A DNA stretch of 64,000 nt from assembly GCA_947000775.1 (NCBI GenBank), contig CAMQGK010000299.1, forward strand, positions 19,585,001 through 19,649,000, in the 5' to 3' direction. The position numbers were made by a program, and so were the translations under genes. This document shows, in pieces, positions 36,961 through 48,679 of this stretch (position 1 is its first letter; each line of letters starts with the position of its first letter). Under the pieces are notes generated by a model. That model was not told where the DNA came from and made no database searches. It saw nothing but the letters and a program-made list of their open reading frames with translations. This DNA comes from Pterois miles. Lineage: Eukaryota; Chordata; Actinopteri; Perciformes; Scorpaenidae.

Positions 36961-37450
36961 GGGCTGTCAGTCGATTTAAATAGTTAATCGTGATTAATCG
37001 CAAATGAATGACACATTTTATATCTGTTCTAATTGTACCTTAAAGGGAAATTTGTCAATTATTTCATAGTCTTATCAACATGGGAGTGGACAGATATGCG
37101 ATTATCATAAAGTGGGCATGTCTGTAAAGGGGAGACTGGGGGGGACCCAGAGAACCCATTTACATCCACACATCTGGAGGTCAGAGGTCAAAGGACCCCT
37201 TTGAAAATGGACATGACAGTTTTTCCACCAAAATTTGGCGCAAGTTTGGAGAGTTATTTATTCTCCCTCAAGACAAGCTGTCTGACCTGGTTGGTACCGA
37301 TGGATTCATTGGGTTTTCTAGTTTCATATATCAGTATTTTCTCTGTACCTTCTGAGCCACTACAACCTCAGGAAGATCAATATTGCAAGTGGGGTTGCAT
37401 TAAAGAAATTAGTGGTGTTGAAACAAATTTGTGTTAACGTGTTATCACTT
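36961..37450 (+). mobile_element. Family A element, near-complete copy
   Basis: Starts AGGGCTGTCAGTCGATTTAA and runs through AAAGTGGGCATGTCTGTAAA, GGAGGTCAGAGGTCAAAGGA, CCTGGTTGGTACCGATGGAT to GTGTTAACGTGTTATC. It serves as the in-window reference for family A. No coding capacity. Confidence 0.85.
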
Positions 37451-37990
37451 AATTAATTTAGACAGGTTTATTTACACCTGTATTTTGGGCATTTAGATGT
37501 ACAATATTTCATGCTGGGCCCTGAATGCAGCAGATCATTCTAGCTTAAAGCTAAAACTGAGCCACTACAACCTACAGAATTCACAAATTGCGTTAATGCG
37601 TGAAAGAAATGATCAACGATAAACATTATATTATTCTCACTTGACAATCGATTAATAAACTATTCACGGATTCATTTTCTGTCATTAGGAGAGTGAACAG
37701 CAAACCTTGAAGCCTGACTGATATTGGAAAAAAAAAATACATTGCAATCATTTTTTTATGTGATATATTTTGTGATTATGGAAAAATTCAGGAATTTTCA
37801 TTCAAAATTTTGTACATTTTAAAGTTACATTCATCAGTTTGGTGCACTTTGAGTGTTTTGTGTTAACTGATCACGAATAATAAATGTTAAATATTAATAT
37901 GTGACAAATCTCCCTTTAAGGTACATTTTGAATAGATAATGTGGGATTAATTTGTGATTAATTATGGAACATTATACAATTCTTGATGTA
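37451..37990. repeat. Scattered family A fragments
   Basis: 37540-37620 carries AAAACTGAGCCACTACAACC and GCGTTAATGCGTG. 37900-37980 carries GTGACAAATCTCCCTTTAAG in the opposite orientation. Confidence 0.65.
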
Positions 37991-39454
37991 CATGTGTTGA
38001 TACACTATTGCCACACTAAATATCACAATACTACGCTGTGTCACCTCCTCAACCCTTAATAAATAGTATAAAAACAGGGTTTAATTTTGTTAGAAGCTTA
38101 CTAGAATAGTAACTAAAAAGGAGGAACAACTGTACACAAGGTTTCTCCAGGTCAAAGGTCCATCTCACACACACAGACTATTACTACATATTTGTTACTC
38201 TAATTTATCCATTACCGTATGTCGAGGTTCCGCCAGCTGCTAACACATTGTGGGCCAGTTACCAGGCTTTTAAATCAGATTTTAAATCTGTAGTAGAATC
38301 AGATCATCCAGTGTGAGGCTGCATGACGTGGATGTCACTGTGTACTGTATGTTGGTACCACGTGGTTGATGTGGTCTGCTCTCCACAGCAGACCTGTGAG
38401 GGAAAGTCTGCTCTCTGATTTGATTTGTCCAACGTGTCTTGCTCTATAAAAAGACCAAGTGAGGCCGGATTGAATTAACAAAATGATTCGGCCATGTAAT
38501 GATGATGGTGATGGGAACGCTTCCTAATTGGCCAGTACAGTGTGTGTGTGTGGTTATCAGCGGGATGAGGCAGCAGAGATCTCTACCACAAGGTGTGTTA
38601 ACCCATAATGTGTGCTGGTCGCCCTCTGGAGCATTGTCACCCTGTTGTGGTCCACCACAAAAGACCAAATGACCCCGCTGTCATGCAGCTACATCACAGC
38701 GCCGCTCACATCACTCACATTCTTTGGCTTTTTTGCCAACCTGACATTCTGGTGGGCGTTTGATGGGCGGATAATAGGAGGATCAGATCTGGAATTTGTT
38801 GAACAAACTGTGGTGCTTTGACTCGGAAACCTTTATTGTGGGTCCACAGAGTCCCTAATGCTGCATTCTTTACCCAGGTGAAGCAAATGGATAATGGGGT
38901 TTAACACTTTGTTACTCATTGGATGTGGAGCAAAATCATTAAAGGAAAAAGAAAATAAAGAGAAAATCTCTGAGAAAAATAATCTAAGGCCCTTCACACA
39001 TGATTAGAAATATGTTTCTGACACCATTCACTAACTCACTATATGTACAACTGCTTTTATTTTGTTATTTCATGTTGTGTGTAAAATTCACATTGGCCAA
39101 GTAAAACAAAATATATTCATACAAGACGTTAGAGATAGTTTGCTTCATTAAGCTGTTGTCACCGGTGTGTAGGGATTCACGAGACCTAATGCCAAAATTC
39201 TGAAAACGTGAAGGTAGTCATTTTTCTACAGTGACGAAGGTACCAGGGATCAGGGTTCAAGATTAACGGTGTCCTACCGTCACAGGGACCTTAAAAAGTT
39301 TCCCTGATAATGCTACAATTGCTTGAACAGAAAATCTGTGTTGAAATCTGCAAGAGTTAATGTTAGTTAATGCTAGCTGCTGTTAGCAGCACAGTTCTGC
39401 TTGGCTAAATAGCAAAGCTAACAGCTGCTCTGCAGAGGTTGCATTGAGTCAAAG
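37991..39454. other. No gene recognised
   Basis: Unique-looking sequence with no ORF above 74 codons of interest. Confidence 0.4.
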
Positions 39455-39720
39455 ATGCACAAAAACCAAGATGGCCGCAACGGCCAACAACCTAGATGGC
39501 CATGACCAAAAACCAAGGGGACGATGGCCAAAAACCAACATGGAGATGGCTTAAATACTAGGATGACGACAGCATTGAAGCAAGGTGGTGACAGCACTGA
39601 AGCAAGGTGGCGAGGGCTTAAAACCAAAGTGGCAACAGCTTAAAAGCAAAACTAGGATGGCGACAGCTTAAGACCAAGGTGCTGACAGCCAAAAATGAAG
39701 ATGTGACAGCAAAAATGCAA
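39455..39720. repeat. Degenerate tandem repeat, AACCAAGATGGC-type units
   Basis: Units resembling AAAACCAAGATGGCGACAGC recur about 11 times with irregular spacing of roughly 20-30 bases. Confidence 0.65.
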
Positions 39721-40859
39721 AACTTGAGGTTTCAACGGTAGTCTAAGAAGTGACTGTCCACTTCTTCTATACAGTCTATGGGCATGACGGCTGAAGCCAA
39801 GACGGAGCACACATTTTAAATATCACAGTCCAACATGCTCATTTAATTATGAGAAGCCAAAACCGTGATTACGATTAATATTTGATTAATTGTGCAGCCC
39901 TATAATATCCAAAGTAGTGACATTTGGCGTCTTCGCTAAAACAATGGATCCCACTGACATGAAGCGATTCTGTGGTGATCATTTTATTTTGAGTATTTTC
40001 AATACAGGAGAGTAGAGGTTAGATACTGTACAGTCATAATTTGGTTTTATTGATAAAGACTGACCTTTTGTCAGCATTGATTTGTTGGTTTGTAGATCAA
40101 AAGATGCCTTGACGTCGGGCTAATATCAGGCCTTTTCTCTTTTAAAATAATTACATGTGATCAGTGTTTCAGTGTTGACAATGCTTAATACAAATTCAGC
40201 CAGATTTTTAATCTTGATTTTTAATGTGATGTGTTTTGACCTACAAACCATTCAGATGTAGAATCTGGTTTAGACGCATGTGCCATATCTCTGCTTGTTG
40301 TTTTATGGGGCTCATAACAAATCCCAGTCGACTTACTGTCCTGTTTCTGAAATTGTCCTTGTCTGTCAGGAGGCTAATCTCTGCCGCACAGCGCTCTGAG
40401 CTAAATATGAAGACCACCCCAACCCAGGCAGTACGGCCTCCCGCCGGGCTCCTGCCGGCCCCCCCCCCCCCCCCCCCCCGTGTCCCGTTAACCCCGACTG
40501 TTGCCACCTCCGCTACGAAGGTCAAGGTTAGACTGCATGTGCCGGGTCAAATGTAGGGCTAATCTCGTAACGGTATGCAAACAGATACAACCTCCAGGAT
40601 TCTCTGACCAAAGTAGTCACTGAGCGACATTCGGCATTACTTCAAAATACTGACAAGTATTTGGGTTTCATCCCACAGGGGTTTCTTTCAAGGATTAGCA
40701 CAGTTACTTTTTTATAATCCTGAAAATAATCATGCTGATTCATGTTTTCAAACAACCAGACGAAAAATTAAATGTTATATTTTTGGTTTTGAGGACGCTT
40801 CTAGTACTGTTACTGATTATAGTTTCTGTTGAAAAGTTCAGTCATACATCGGTTCGTAT
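39721..40859. other. No gene; C21 homopolymer at 40459-40479
   Basis: GTTTGATTAATTGTGCAGCCCT-like MITE end near 39880-39900. A run of 21 C follows CCTGCCGG. Open frames over it encode only poly-Pro. Confidence 0.5.
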
Positions 40860-41080
40860 GAAATCTTATAGAAAGTGCAGAACCTGTTTAGGCTTCAAAA
40901 CTACTTGGTTTAGATAAAAGTCATGTTTTGGATTAAAATAAATTTGGTTTTATGTGAAATAAATGTTTGCTACATAATTTATTTTAAGTGGTGTTAGTTA
41001 AGTACTCAAGTTACGTAACAAGTATAATAAAATAAGTGAACGCTGACTCTTTGTTGCACATGGAACACAAACTGCAGGAA
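40860..41080 (+). repeat. Family E fragment
   Basis: CAAAACTACTTGGTTTAGAT and GTCATGTTTTGGATTAAAAT match the 22830 copy. Confidence 0.5.
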
Positions 41081-41084
41081 ACTG

Positions 41085-41615
41085 ATGGATCGCGTACTCC
41101 GGGTAGGGAATTTAGTCTTTACCCCAAGTGAAGGATCTCATGTACCTCTAGGTCGTGTTCACGAGTCGTGGAACGTGAGATTGGTCAGAGCGGTACTGCA
41201 TTCGCTTTACTGCACAGTTGTGACAGTGTACTGGTCAATCTTGGTTTTCTTGCGGGTACAAGCGACCAAAATGGGTTTTCTCAGGAGGATGGCTGGCGTC
41301 TTGCTTAGAGATAGGGTGAGAAGCTCAGCCATCTGTGAGGTACTGAGTAGAGCCATTGCTCCTTTACAATGAAAGAAGCCGGTTGAGGTGATTTCCGGCG
41401 CCTCCCTAAGGAGGTGTTCCAGGCACAACCAGCAGGGAGGAGGGCCTGGGGAAGACCCAGGACTAGGTGGACTACACTGGCTTGGGAATGCCTCGGGATC
41501 CCCCAGTCAGAGCTGGGTAATGTGGTCCAGGAAAGGGAAGCCTGGGGTCTCCTGCTGGAGCTTTTGGCCCCACGACCCGACCCAGATAAGAGGTTGACGA
41601 TGAGTGAGATGACGG
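41085..41615 (+). pseudogene. Non-LTR retrotransposon (LINE) reverse-transcriptase C-terminal fragment
   Basis: One frame gives KMGFLRRMAGVLLRDRVRSS (about 41269-41328); a second frame gives GRPRTRWTTLAWECLGIPQS and EREAWGLLLELLAPRPDPDK up to about 41590. Together they are the familiar end of a fish LINE ORF2, 5'-truncated and broken by a frameshift and a stop near 41370. Clade not assigned. Confidence 0.8.
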
Positions 41616-41879
41616 AACACAAACAGAGACGTCTTGTGTTTGTTGGACCCGTCCATCCATCACTATGCACTTTGTCTTTGTCGCTCTCTATACCGTGTCA
41701 CCTGACTTCCTCAGACAGGTTTTCCCTGCACAGAGAATTACGAGGCGGCTGCCCATGTCAAATTTTGTCCCGCCCCCAGTGAGCCACACAACTCTGATGG
41801 ATGTCTTCACAGAAAACACTTTTTTCTGTTGCACTTGGTGGATTTCTGTCCTTTGTAACTGTGCCCATGTGGTGGTGTG
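41616..41879. other. No gene; family E scrap at 41637-41655
   Basis: GTGTTTGTTGGACCCGTCCA is a family E phrase. The rest is unremarkable. Confidence 0.4.
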
Positions 41880-42060
41880 TGTATATATTTATATATTTGC
41901 ATAAAGCAGCATATTTGTAGTATTTGAGTATTAAATACTTGACAAATCTCCCTTTAAGGTACATTTTGAACAGATATAAAAATGTGCGATTAATTTGATT
42001 GATGGTGATGAATGATGGAAGTCATGCAATTAATCACAACTAAATGTTGTAAATAGTTGT
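41880..42060 (-). repeat. Family A fragment (right end, minus orientation)
   Basis: ATAAAGCAGCATATTTGTAG, TACTTGACAAATCTCCCTTT and CATGCAATTAATCACAACTA follow the order of the minus-oriented copies. Confidence 0.75.
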
Positions 42061-42664
42061 TTCTACCAGGTCATCATTGCTCACAAAATGAGGTTCATTA
42101 TGTACGTCATTGCTTCCTTGGTCTGGACCAAACCAACAAACTACAGGTGTGAATGGGACTTCACATAGATTTAATCCTCTCGTTATCTTAGCTCAGCTCT
42201 TAAGGAAACATCCCATCAGCTAATCCTTTTCCTCACATCGTGGAACCTGTTTTGGTTTGGTGTGAAACACTCTGCTATCTGGGTGGATGTGGGGTCACTG
42301 AGCAGATGCAGTAAATGGAGACACCTCTTTTTATGATAATTCATCTGGTCGAAAGCACTTGAGGTCTACTGTAATTCTGCATTCAAAGAGGACAACAGAC
42401 GACAGAAGGGCTGATGAATTATTCAGGATGTGACATAATAGCAACGTATTGTTCACTTATCTTCTGTTTTACCTGTTTAACAGTAGAAAGCTGCGTCATA
42501 CCTCACATGCTACAATCTGCCATTGAAGTCCATCAATCTGCGAAGCTTTTATTCTGTTTCCAGGGGAGAAATCCAGTCTCTTTAATGTTAGTGGTCAAAT
42601 GATACTAAAAAAAACGTTGGAAACATGATTTTGAAAATACTGTTGGTATGAGGACAACACCTAC
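42061..42664. other. No gene; unique block, weak CNE candidate
   Basis: 42110-42620 is free of recognised repeats and flanked by transposons on both sides. No domain in its short frames. Confidence 0.3.
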
Positions 42665-43325
42665 CAAAATCAAAATAAGCAAATCAGTAAATATATGACT
42701 GATCAATAAATAAATGTCATTAAAAAATATTAAAAATAAATGTAGCTATTAATTAATTGATGAAATGTGACATAAATTGATGATTCTGTATTAATTTGCT
42801 TATTTGTTTATTTATCTTTGTATTAATTCCCTTATTCATTTATTCTTCTGTTTATTTTTCTCATTTATTTTTTTATTTTTTAAAAATCTATTACATTTTT
42901 GCATTTATTTTTATGCATTTATTTTTGCACTCATTTTATTTTGAAATGTACCTATTTATTTATACACAATGTTCCCTTTGCATTTCACCCCATTTAAACT
43001 TATTTCTGTTCTTTTCTTACTCTGTATAAATTTCTTTTTAAATTTCTGCCTCCTTATGCAAATAAGAGGGTTGTCAATAAATACATAAATATATAAATAA
43101 ATACATACATACATTTAAAAATAAATGTAAAAATTAAAATCAGTGCAAAAATAAATACATTTAATGTGAAGTAAAACAGAAGAGTAAATAAATAATACAA
43201 TAAAAAAGAAGCACATTAAAACTGAAATATCAATTTATGTCACATTTTATCAATTGATTAATGCCACATTTATTTTAAATATTTTGCTAAATTTAATGAC
43301 ATACTGTATATATTTATTATTTTAG
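42665..43325. mobile_element. Family B foldback element, copy 4
   Basis: Left arm AATTAATTGATGAAATGTGA and TTAATTTGCTTATTTG are mirrored at the right by AAGCACATTAAAACTGAAAT and GTCACATTTTATCAATTGAT. The centre TTATGCAAATAAGAGGG lies near 43056-43072. Confidence 0.8.
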
Positions 43326-44149
43326 GATAAATTCTCTGTAAACACTTGACGAGCTTCCTTTGACATTAGCTGCGACCTGTTTGCTGACAACACAAACCAG
43401 AGATGTAACAAAGCAGCCATTTGTCGACCACACCGCTCTGGATTTTGCCAATTAATGCCACAGATGCAAGCAGACCTCCACAGCATAGCTGTTACCCAAG
43501 AACCATGCAGGAGGTTCTGAAAAAGACTAGCCTCTTTGCTAACAAGAGTTTCAGTAATGAGAAGACATTTCAATGAATGCAGAAGAGTTTACGGTTCAGG
43601 AGGATGATTCTGTGCCGTCTGATGACGGGGTTTGGCCTCCGTCGGTGACGGCGTCTGGCGTCCCATCAAAGACTGGTCAACGGCCGTTGGCAGAGCTTCA
43701 AAGTGCAGCTTCAGTGAGAGGCAGCGAAGCGTTTGAGGTCCAGTGGACGGTCAGACCTGCGGAAAATTCCACTGTCTCTCTGCAGGCCTGGGCGGCTGAG
43801 ATATAAAATAACACGCTGCTTTATTATCATCATTATTATTATTATTGAAAGAAGTTCAAGTGTTTCTGGCTCAGAGAATTACTGTCAGTCCTACATCCAA
43901 TGTTTGCGGTATTTGTAATATTAGTTATTGGAGATTATTAAACATTTTAAGATATTTAAAACAATAATAAAGCACTCAGTCTGCCAAGGCAGTAAAAACC
44001 TCTCGATTACATGTTTTGCTAAAAGAAAATGTTTACAAATGTTTGATCTACATCTGAATCTGTATCAACATACTACTGCTGAGATAACCTGTCTTATCGT
44101 TGATTAATTATTGGTTAACTGACAGAAAATTCATAAAATGTTTTGTAGG
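43326..44149. other. No gene recognised
   Basis: A plus open frame of 77 codons (43573-43806) and a minus frame of 83 codons have no recognised domain. A (TTA/ATC)n stretch occurs at 43825-43847. Confidence 0.35.
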
Positions 44150-44540
44150 GCTGCCCCTCTATTTGTCGGTTAGTGGACTAATCAGTTATTTTGGTCTTAC
44201 TCAACTAAGATTTCTTTAGTCAGTTGATTTTTTTATGCTTTTTTCCATAGTAAACACCAGATTTATACACACAATGACTTTTCACATTAACTTAATGAGG
44301 CTCCAAATCCATGATTCGATTAGACTTTCGATATCAAGGTCACGATTCGATATTTAAATGTATCGTCAAGACTTTGGAGTCTTGATTCATAAAGATCATT
44401 GATTTTATGTCGTGACAGCTGTCATTTACACATTCATATTCTTGTTAAAAAAGAGAACTGAACTCCCTTTTTATTTTGAAAATAAGACTGCAACAGTCTA
44501 CAATATAAAAAAACTGCATCTGCATATACTCATTGCAGTA
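44150..44540. repeat. MITE ends and relic sequence
   Basis: GGGCTGCCCCTCTATTTGTC begins a common fish MITE at about 44150. 44300-44420 (ATGATTCGATTAGACTTTCG, GGTCACGATTCGATATTT) is a second MITE-like relic. Confidence 0.5.
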
Positions 44541-45117
44541 TCACTATCTGTGTGACCCACCTCAGTATAAAATCATAATATCAGTATCTGTGTGACCCAC
44601 CTCAGTATTAAATCATAATATCAGCATCTGTGTGACCCACCTCAGTACATAATCATTATATCAGTATCTGTGTGACCCACCTCAGTATTAAATCATTATA
44701 ATATCAGTATCTGTGTGACCCACCTCAGTATTAAATCATTATATCAGTATCTGTGTGACCCACCTCAGTATTAAATCATTATAATATCAGTATCTGTGTG
44801 ACCCACCTCAGTATTAAATCATTATAATATCAGTATCTGTGTGACCCACCTCAGTACATAATCATTATATCAGTATCTGTGTGACCCACCTCAGTATTAA
44901 ATCATTATAATATCAGTATCTGTGTGACCCACCTCAGTATAAAATCATTATATCAGTATCTGTGTGACCCACCTCAGTACATAATCATTATATCAGTATC
45001 TGTGTGACCCACCTCAGTACATAATCATTATATCAGTATCTGTGTGACCCACCTCAGTACATAATCATTATATCAGTATCTGTGTGACCCACCTTAGGAT
45101 ATAATCATAATATCAGT
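44541..45117. repeat. 40/43-bp minisatellite, 14 units
   Basis: The core TGTGTGACCCACCTCAG occurs 14 times from about 44549 to 45081. Spacing is 40 or 43 bases, the difference being an extra ATA in ATTATAATATCAG versus ATTATATCAG. Confidence 0.95.
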
Positions 45118-45904
45118 ATATCAGTGTGATTCTGTATTCACTGCTGTCCAGAAGCCTCTGAGCAGCATCGAGCCGTCCACCTTCTGTGGCGATGGTTTTG
45201 TCTGGCTAAGCGGGGATCCGTGTGAAGCAGGAAGACCCAGCCAGGATCACAGGTCTGGACCAGACCTGAGCCCGTTTGAACGTCAGGTTCCCAGAAGCTT
45301 CAATAAAAGCCAGGCATTCCGGTTATAGTTCAGGAGCAGATTGTGTTTGTGTTGCAGGTCCACACTCTCTTTACTTCGACATTGTTGTTTCCAGATTATA
45401 GTCTGAACCGGGCTCCATCAGCTGTGGAGCATGATGTTTAAAACACAAATAAATAGTGATAAAAACTGTTTGATACTTGATATCTCAGGCGTTTACACAG
45501 GAATAATAGAGCTGGCCTAACATTTGGCTTTGGATGTTTACTCCGCTGATACACATGGTTATTGTTTTCATAAACAGGGAGTGAGCAGAGCTGCACAATA
45601 GAAACACACTTGTTCACCTACAGAGCTGCAGCGCTGCAACAATGTGCCACTATTCTTCCTTTTGGACAGGAAGTAACTTCAATGTGCCTTTCCTGGTCAC
45701 AATTTTAAATTAATAATTCAATAAATAAATGCAATATTAAATGGTGGGACCGGAAAGTAACTCCTTACTTTCCCACCGTGCACTGTTGCCTCACAAACTG
45801 GTGAAAAAATGTTTGGTTTTTTTTTGCAGCAAAATAAGTAAATGAGGTGAATATCTTTGACGCCACTATATTTGTATTTTTCTAGATGCTTGAGTTATGT
45901 ATTT
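45118..45904. other. No gene recognised
   Basis: Ordinary sequence with no notable ORF. Confidence 0.4.
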
Positions 45905-46400
45905 TCTAGGGCTGTGAATCAATTAAAATATTTAATCACAGTTTTTATCTGTTCAAAATGCATCTTAAAGGGAGATTTGTCAAATATTTAATACTCTTAT
46001 CAACATGGGAGACAAATATGCCACTTTATGCAAATTTATGTATATATTATTGTAAATCAATTAATAACAATGTTAGAACTGATAGAACATGTCTGTAAAG
46101 GGTAGACTGGTGGGGACCCAGAGAACCCATTTACATTCACACATCTGGAGGTCAGAGGTCAAGGGACCCCTTTAAAAATGGACATGACATTTTTTGAAAG
46201 TGACAGTTTGGAGCGTTATTTAAGCTTCTTCACTACACGCTGACAAGATGACACGGTCAGTATCAATGCATTCACTTGGTTCTCTAGTTTCATATGACGC
46301 AAGTATCTTCACTAGAGCTTTAAAACTGAGCCGCTACAACCTAAAAATCACAAGCTGCGTTGATGTGTTGAAGATATTGGTGGTGTTAACAGCCCCAGAA
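45905..46400 (+). mobile_element. Family A element, near-complete copy
   Basis: Starts AGGGCTGTGAATCAATTAAA and has GGAGATTTGTCAAATATTTA, GTCTGTAAAGGGTAGACTGG, TCTGGAGGTCAGAGGTCAAG and AAAACTGAGCCGCTACAACC in family order. Confidence 0.85.
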
Positions 46401-46639
46401 ACATCTGAAGTTACTGAGATATGTTGAAACCAACTTGTCACTCTTCTCCCTCAGAAGGTTAATCCCACCTCGGTCTTGAGTCAGCTAATTATTGGTATAA
46501 TATTTCTGTCTTCCCTGTGGAATCAGTGATCGGCTTCTTCAGATTAGCTCCGCTGTGGCGTTCAGGTTATTAAAAATGTTTCCTCAGTGACTGAAGCCGC
46601 AGACTGGATTGATACATACAGTTAGTGTGCTGACGTGAC

Positions 46640-46950
46640 TATGACTTCCCCAAAACTGCATGTGATTATCATGAAGTGGGCATGTCTGTAAAGGGGAGAA
46701 GTTTGTATTTATTCTCCCTTAAGACAAGCTAGGCTGACCTGGTTGGTACCGATGGAGTCATCAGGTTGTCTTGCTTCATATGATACCAGTATCTTCACTC
46801 AAGCTTTAAAACTGAACCAACTACAACCTCGTCGGATTTTTGCGAGCTTAATTAAAAACTGCAACTTGTCTTTGTGTTAAAGAAATTAGTGACATTAAAA
46901 CATATTTGTATTAACATGATAGTGTTGCGTCAGCTTTGACAGGCGTCATA
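46640..46950 (+). repeat. Family A fragment
   Basis: GTGGGCATGTCTGTAAAGGG, CTGACCTGGTTGGTACCGAT and AAACTGAACCAACTACAACC are in order, with a central deletion. Confidence 0.75.
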
Positions 46951-47127
46951 TTTTCTACTTATTTCTGTGCTGTTTTGGTTCAAAGCATGTTTTTAAATTG
47001 CGGCTCATAAAGGAAATATGATGAAACACAGATCCTGATTATAATAAGCAACTGAAACAACCCCGACTCATTTCTCTCTTCCTGTTTCAAAATGATCGAG
47101 ATGAATCAGACACATAACTGCTTTATG

Positions 47128-47128
<1 letters not shown>

Positions 47129-47186
<58 letters not shown>
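47129..47186. repeat. (CA)29 microsatellite
   Basis: An uninterrupted 58-base CA run, a common vertebrate polymorphic marker type. Confidence 0.99.
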
Positions 47187-47188
<2 letters not shown>

Positions 47189-47496
47189 CATCACGTTCAA
47201 AGCTCCAGAAGTTGACATTAGTGTCAATCTTCCTTTATGCTAAACCGAGGAATTTTCCACTGAGCCGGGTAGACGTCCAGTATTTTATGTTTTTTTTGTC
47301 TGTGCTGTTGAAGAGACGTCAAGCTGTGGGACGCAAAATGTTGGCAGCATGAGAAAAAACCTCTTTCTCTGCTTTCTAAGAACTCACAATTGAGAGCAGA
47401 TTACAATAAAATCGTAAAGTCAATCAGTTGTTTTGAATAAACTGATTACAAAATGCATCTTGGATGAACTGTTTGGGTTTCAACAAATGTAATTAA
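47187..47496. other. No gene recognised
   Basis: Ordinary sequence after the CA run. Confidence 0.4.
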
Positions 47497-47750
47497 AGCT
47501 TCAGTAGGCTCAGTGTTTTTGGCATCATAGGGCCAAACTCCCCCCCCAGGCCTCTGTTTTCAGGACTTAAATGATCTAGGGAGATCAATCACAATGACCA
47601 ATCACAGGTCATTTCAGAGAGAGAGAGAGTTCCTATTGGCTGTTCTTTCTCTCCTCAGATGTTCTCCGGGGCGGGCGGTGCTTGGTATCTCCTCAACTGA
47701 TCTCAACATGGCGGCCGGGCCGTTTACATTCTCATCAGCAATAATAAGGT
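47497..47750. repeat. Dispersed fish repeat
   Basis: AAAGCTTCAGTAGGCTCAGT, CCAATCACAGGTCATTTCAG, GTTCCTATTGGCTGTTC and CAACATGGCGGCCGGG are phrases I associate with an abundant teleost repeat. Class unknown. Confidence 0.45.
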
Positions 47751-48590
47751 AAATTCAGTTTAACGCCACTAATTTCTTTAACGCATGCTGTGATTTTTAC
47801 GTTGTAGCTTAGTTTTTAAATCTAGAGTGGAGATAGTGGCATCATATGAAACTCGATTGAGAGGATTTACGGTCACTTTTTCTGTTCCTCTATTTTTTTT
47901 ATTCTTTCCTTAACTCAGATAAAAAAAAAAATTTTACCTGCAAATTACACACATTTTGCTGCTGATTCTAGTAATGGAAAGTAAACCTGCAACAGTGTTT
48001 TTAACAGGGTTGTTATATCATCCTTCATCTAGTGATAGTGGTGAAAGAAAAATATGTTACTCCCAAGTGAAAACAGCAATACAAAAATACTATGCATTTA
48101 TAATGTAAGTGTAATGTATATATTTATTATTGTAAATCAGTTAATAACACTAATCAATGACAGATATTGTCCAGAAACCCTCCCAGGTTCTGACTTTAGC
48201 ATCAACAATCTGCTCCAATCAGAACATGACAAACTGCAGCCCAACAGGCAACAACAGCTGTCAGTGTGTCAGAGTGCTGACTTGACTAGGACTTGATCCA
48301 GACTGACTGGGACTATCATAAAGTGGGCATGTCTGTAAAGGGGAGACTGGTGAGGACCCAGAGAACCCATTTACATCCACACATCTGGAGGTCAGAGGTC
48401 AACGGACCCCTTTGGAAATGGACATGACTGTTTTTGGGAAGGAGGTTAAATAATGCTCCAAACTTACGCAACATGTTGGTGAGGAAAACCGTCATGACCA
48501 CGGACCAAAAACTATGCAATTAATCACAATTAACGATTACAATTAGATGATTAAATATTTTAATTGATTAATAGCCCTAAAAATGATAAA
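47751..48590. repeat. Rearranged family A mosaic
   Basis: 47755-47870 is minus-oriented (AACGCCACTAATTTCTTTAA). About 48100-48440 is plus-oriented (AAGTGGGCATGTCTGTAAAG). 48440-48580 is minus again, ending TTAATTGATTAATAGCCCTA. The plus part 48170-48300 matches the reverse complement of 62040-62190 almost base for base. Confidence 0.75.
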
Positions 48591-48679
48591 ATCTAAAATC
48601 TGTTATTGTAAAACTTGCTAAAATATTTAAACATCCTCAAAAATGAGTGAAAATGTCGTCACAAGCCACACAGCATAAT

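Noticed and set aside
44541..45117. Regularly spaced repeats resembling a CRISPR array
   Set aside because: The spacers are near-identical to each other and the context is a vertebrate genome; it is a minisatellite.
47092..47352. 86-codon frame with a Thr-His run
   Set aside because: Translation of the (CA)n microsatellite.
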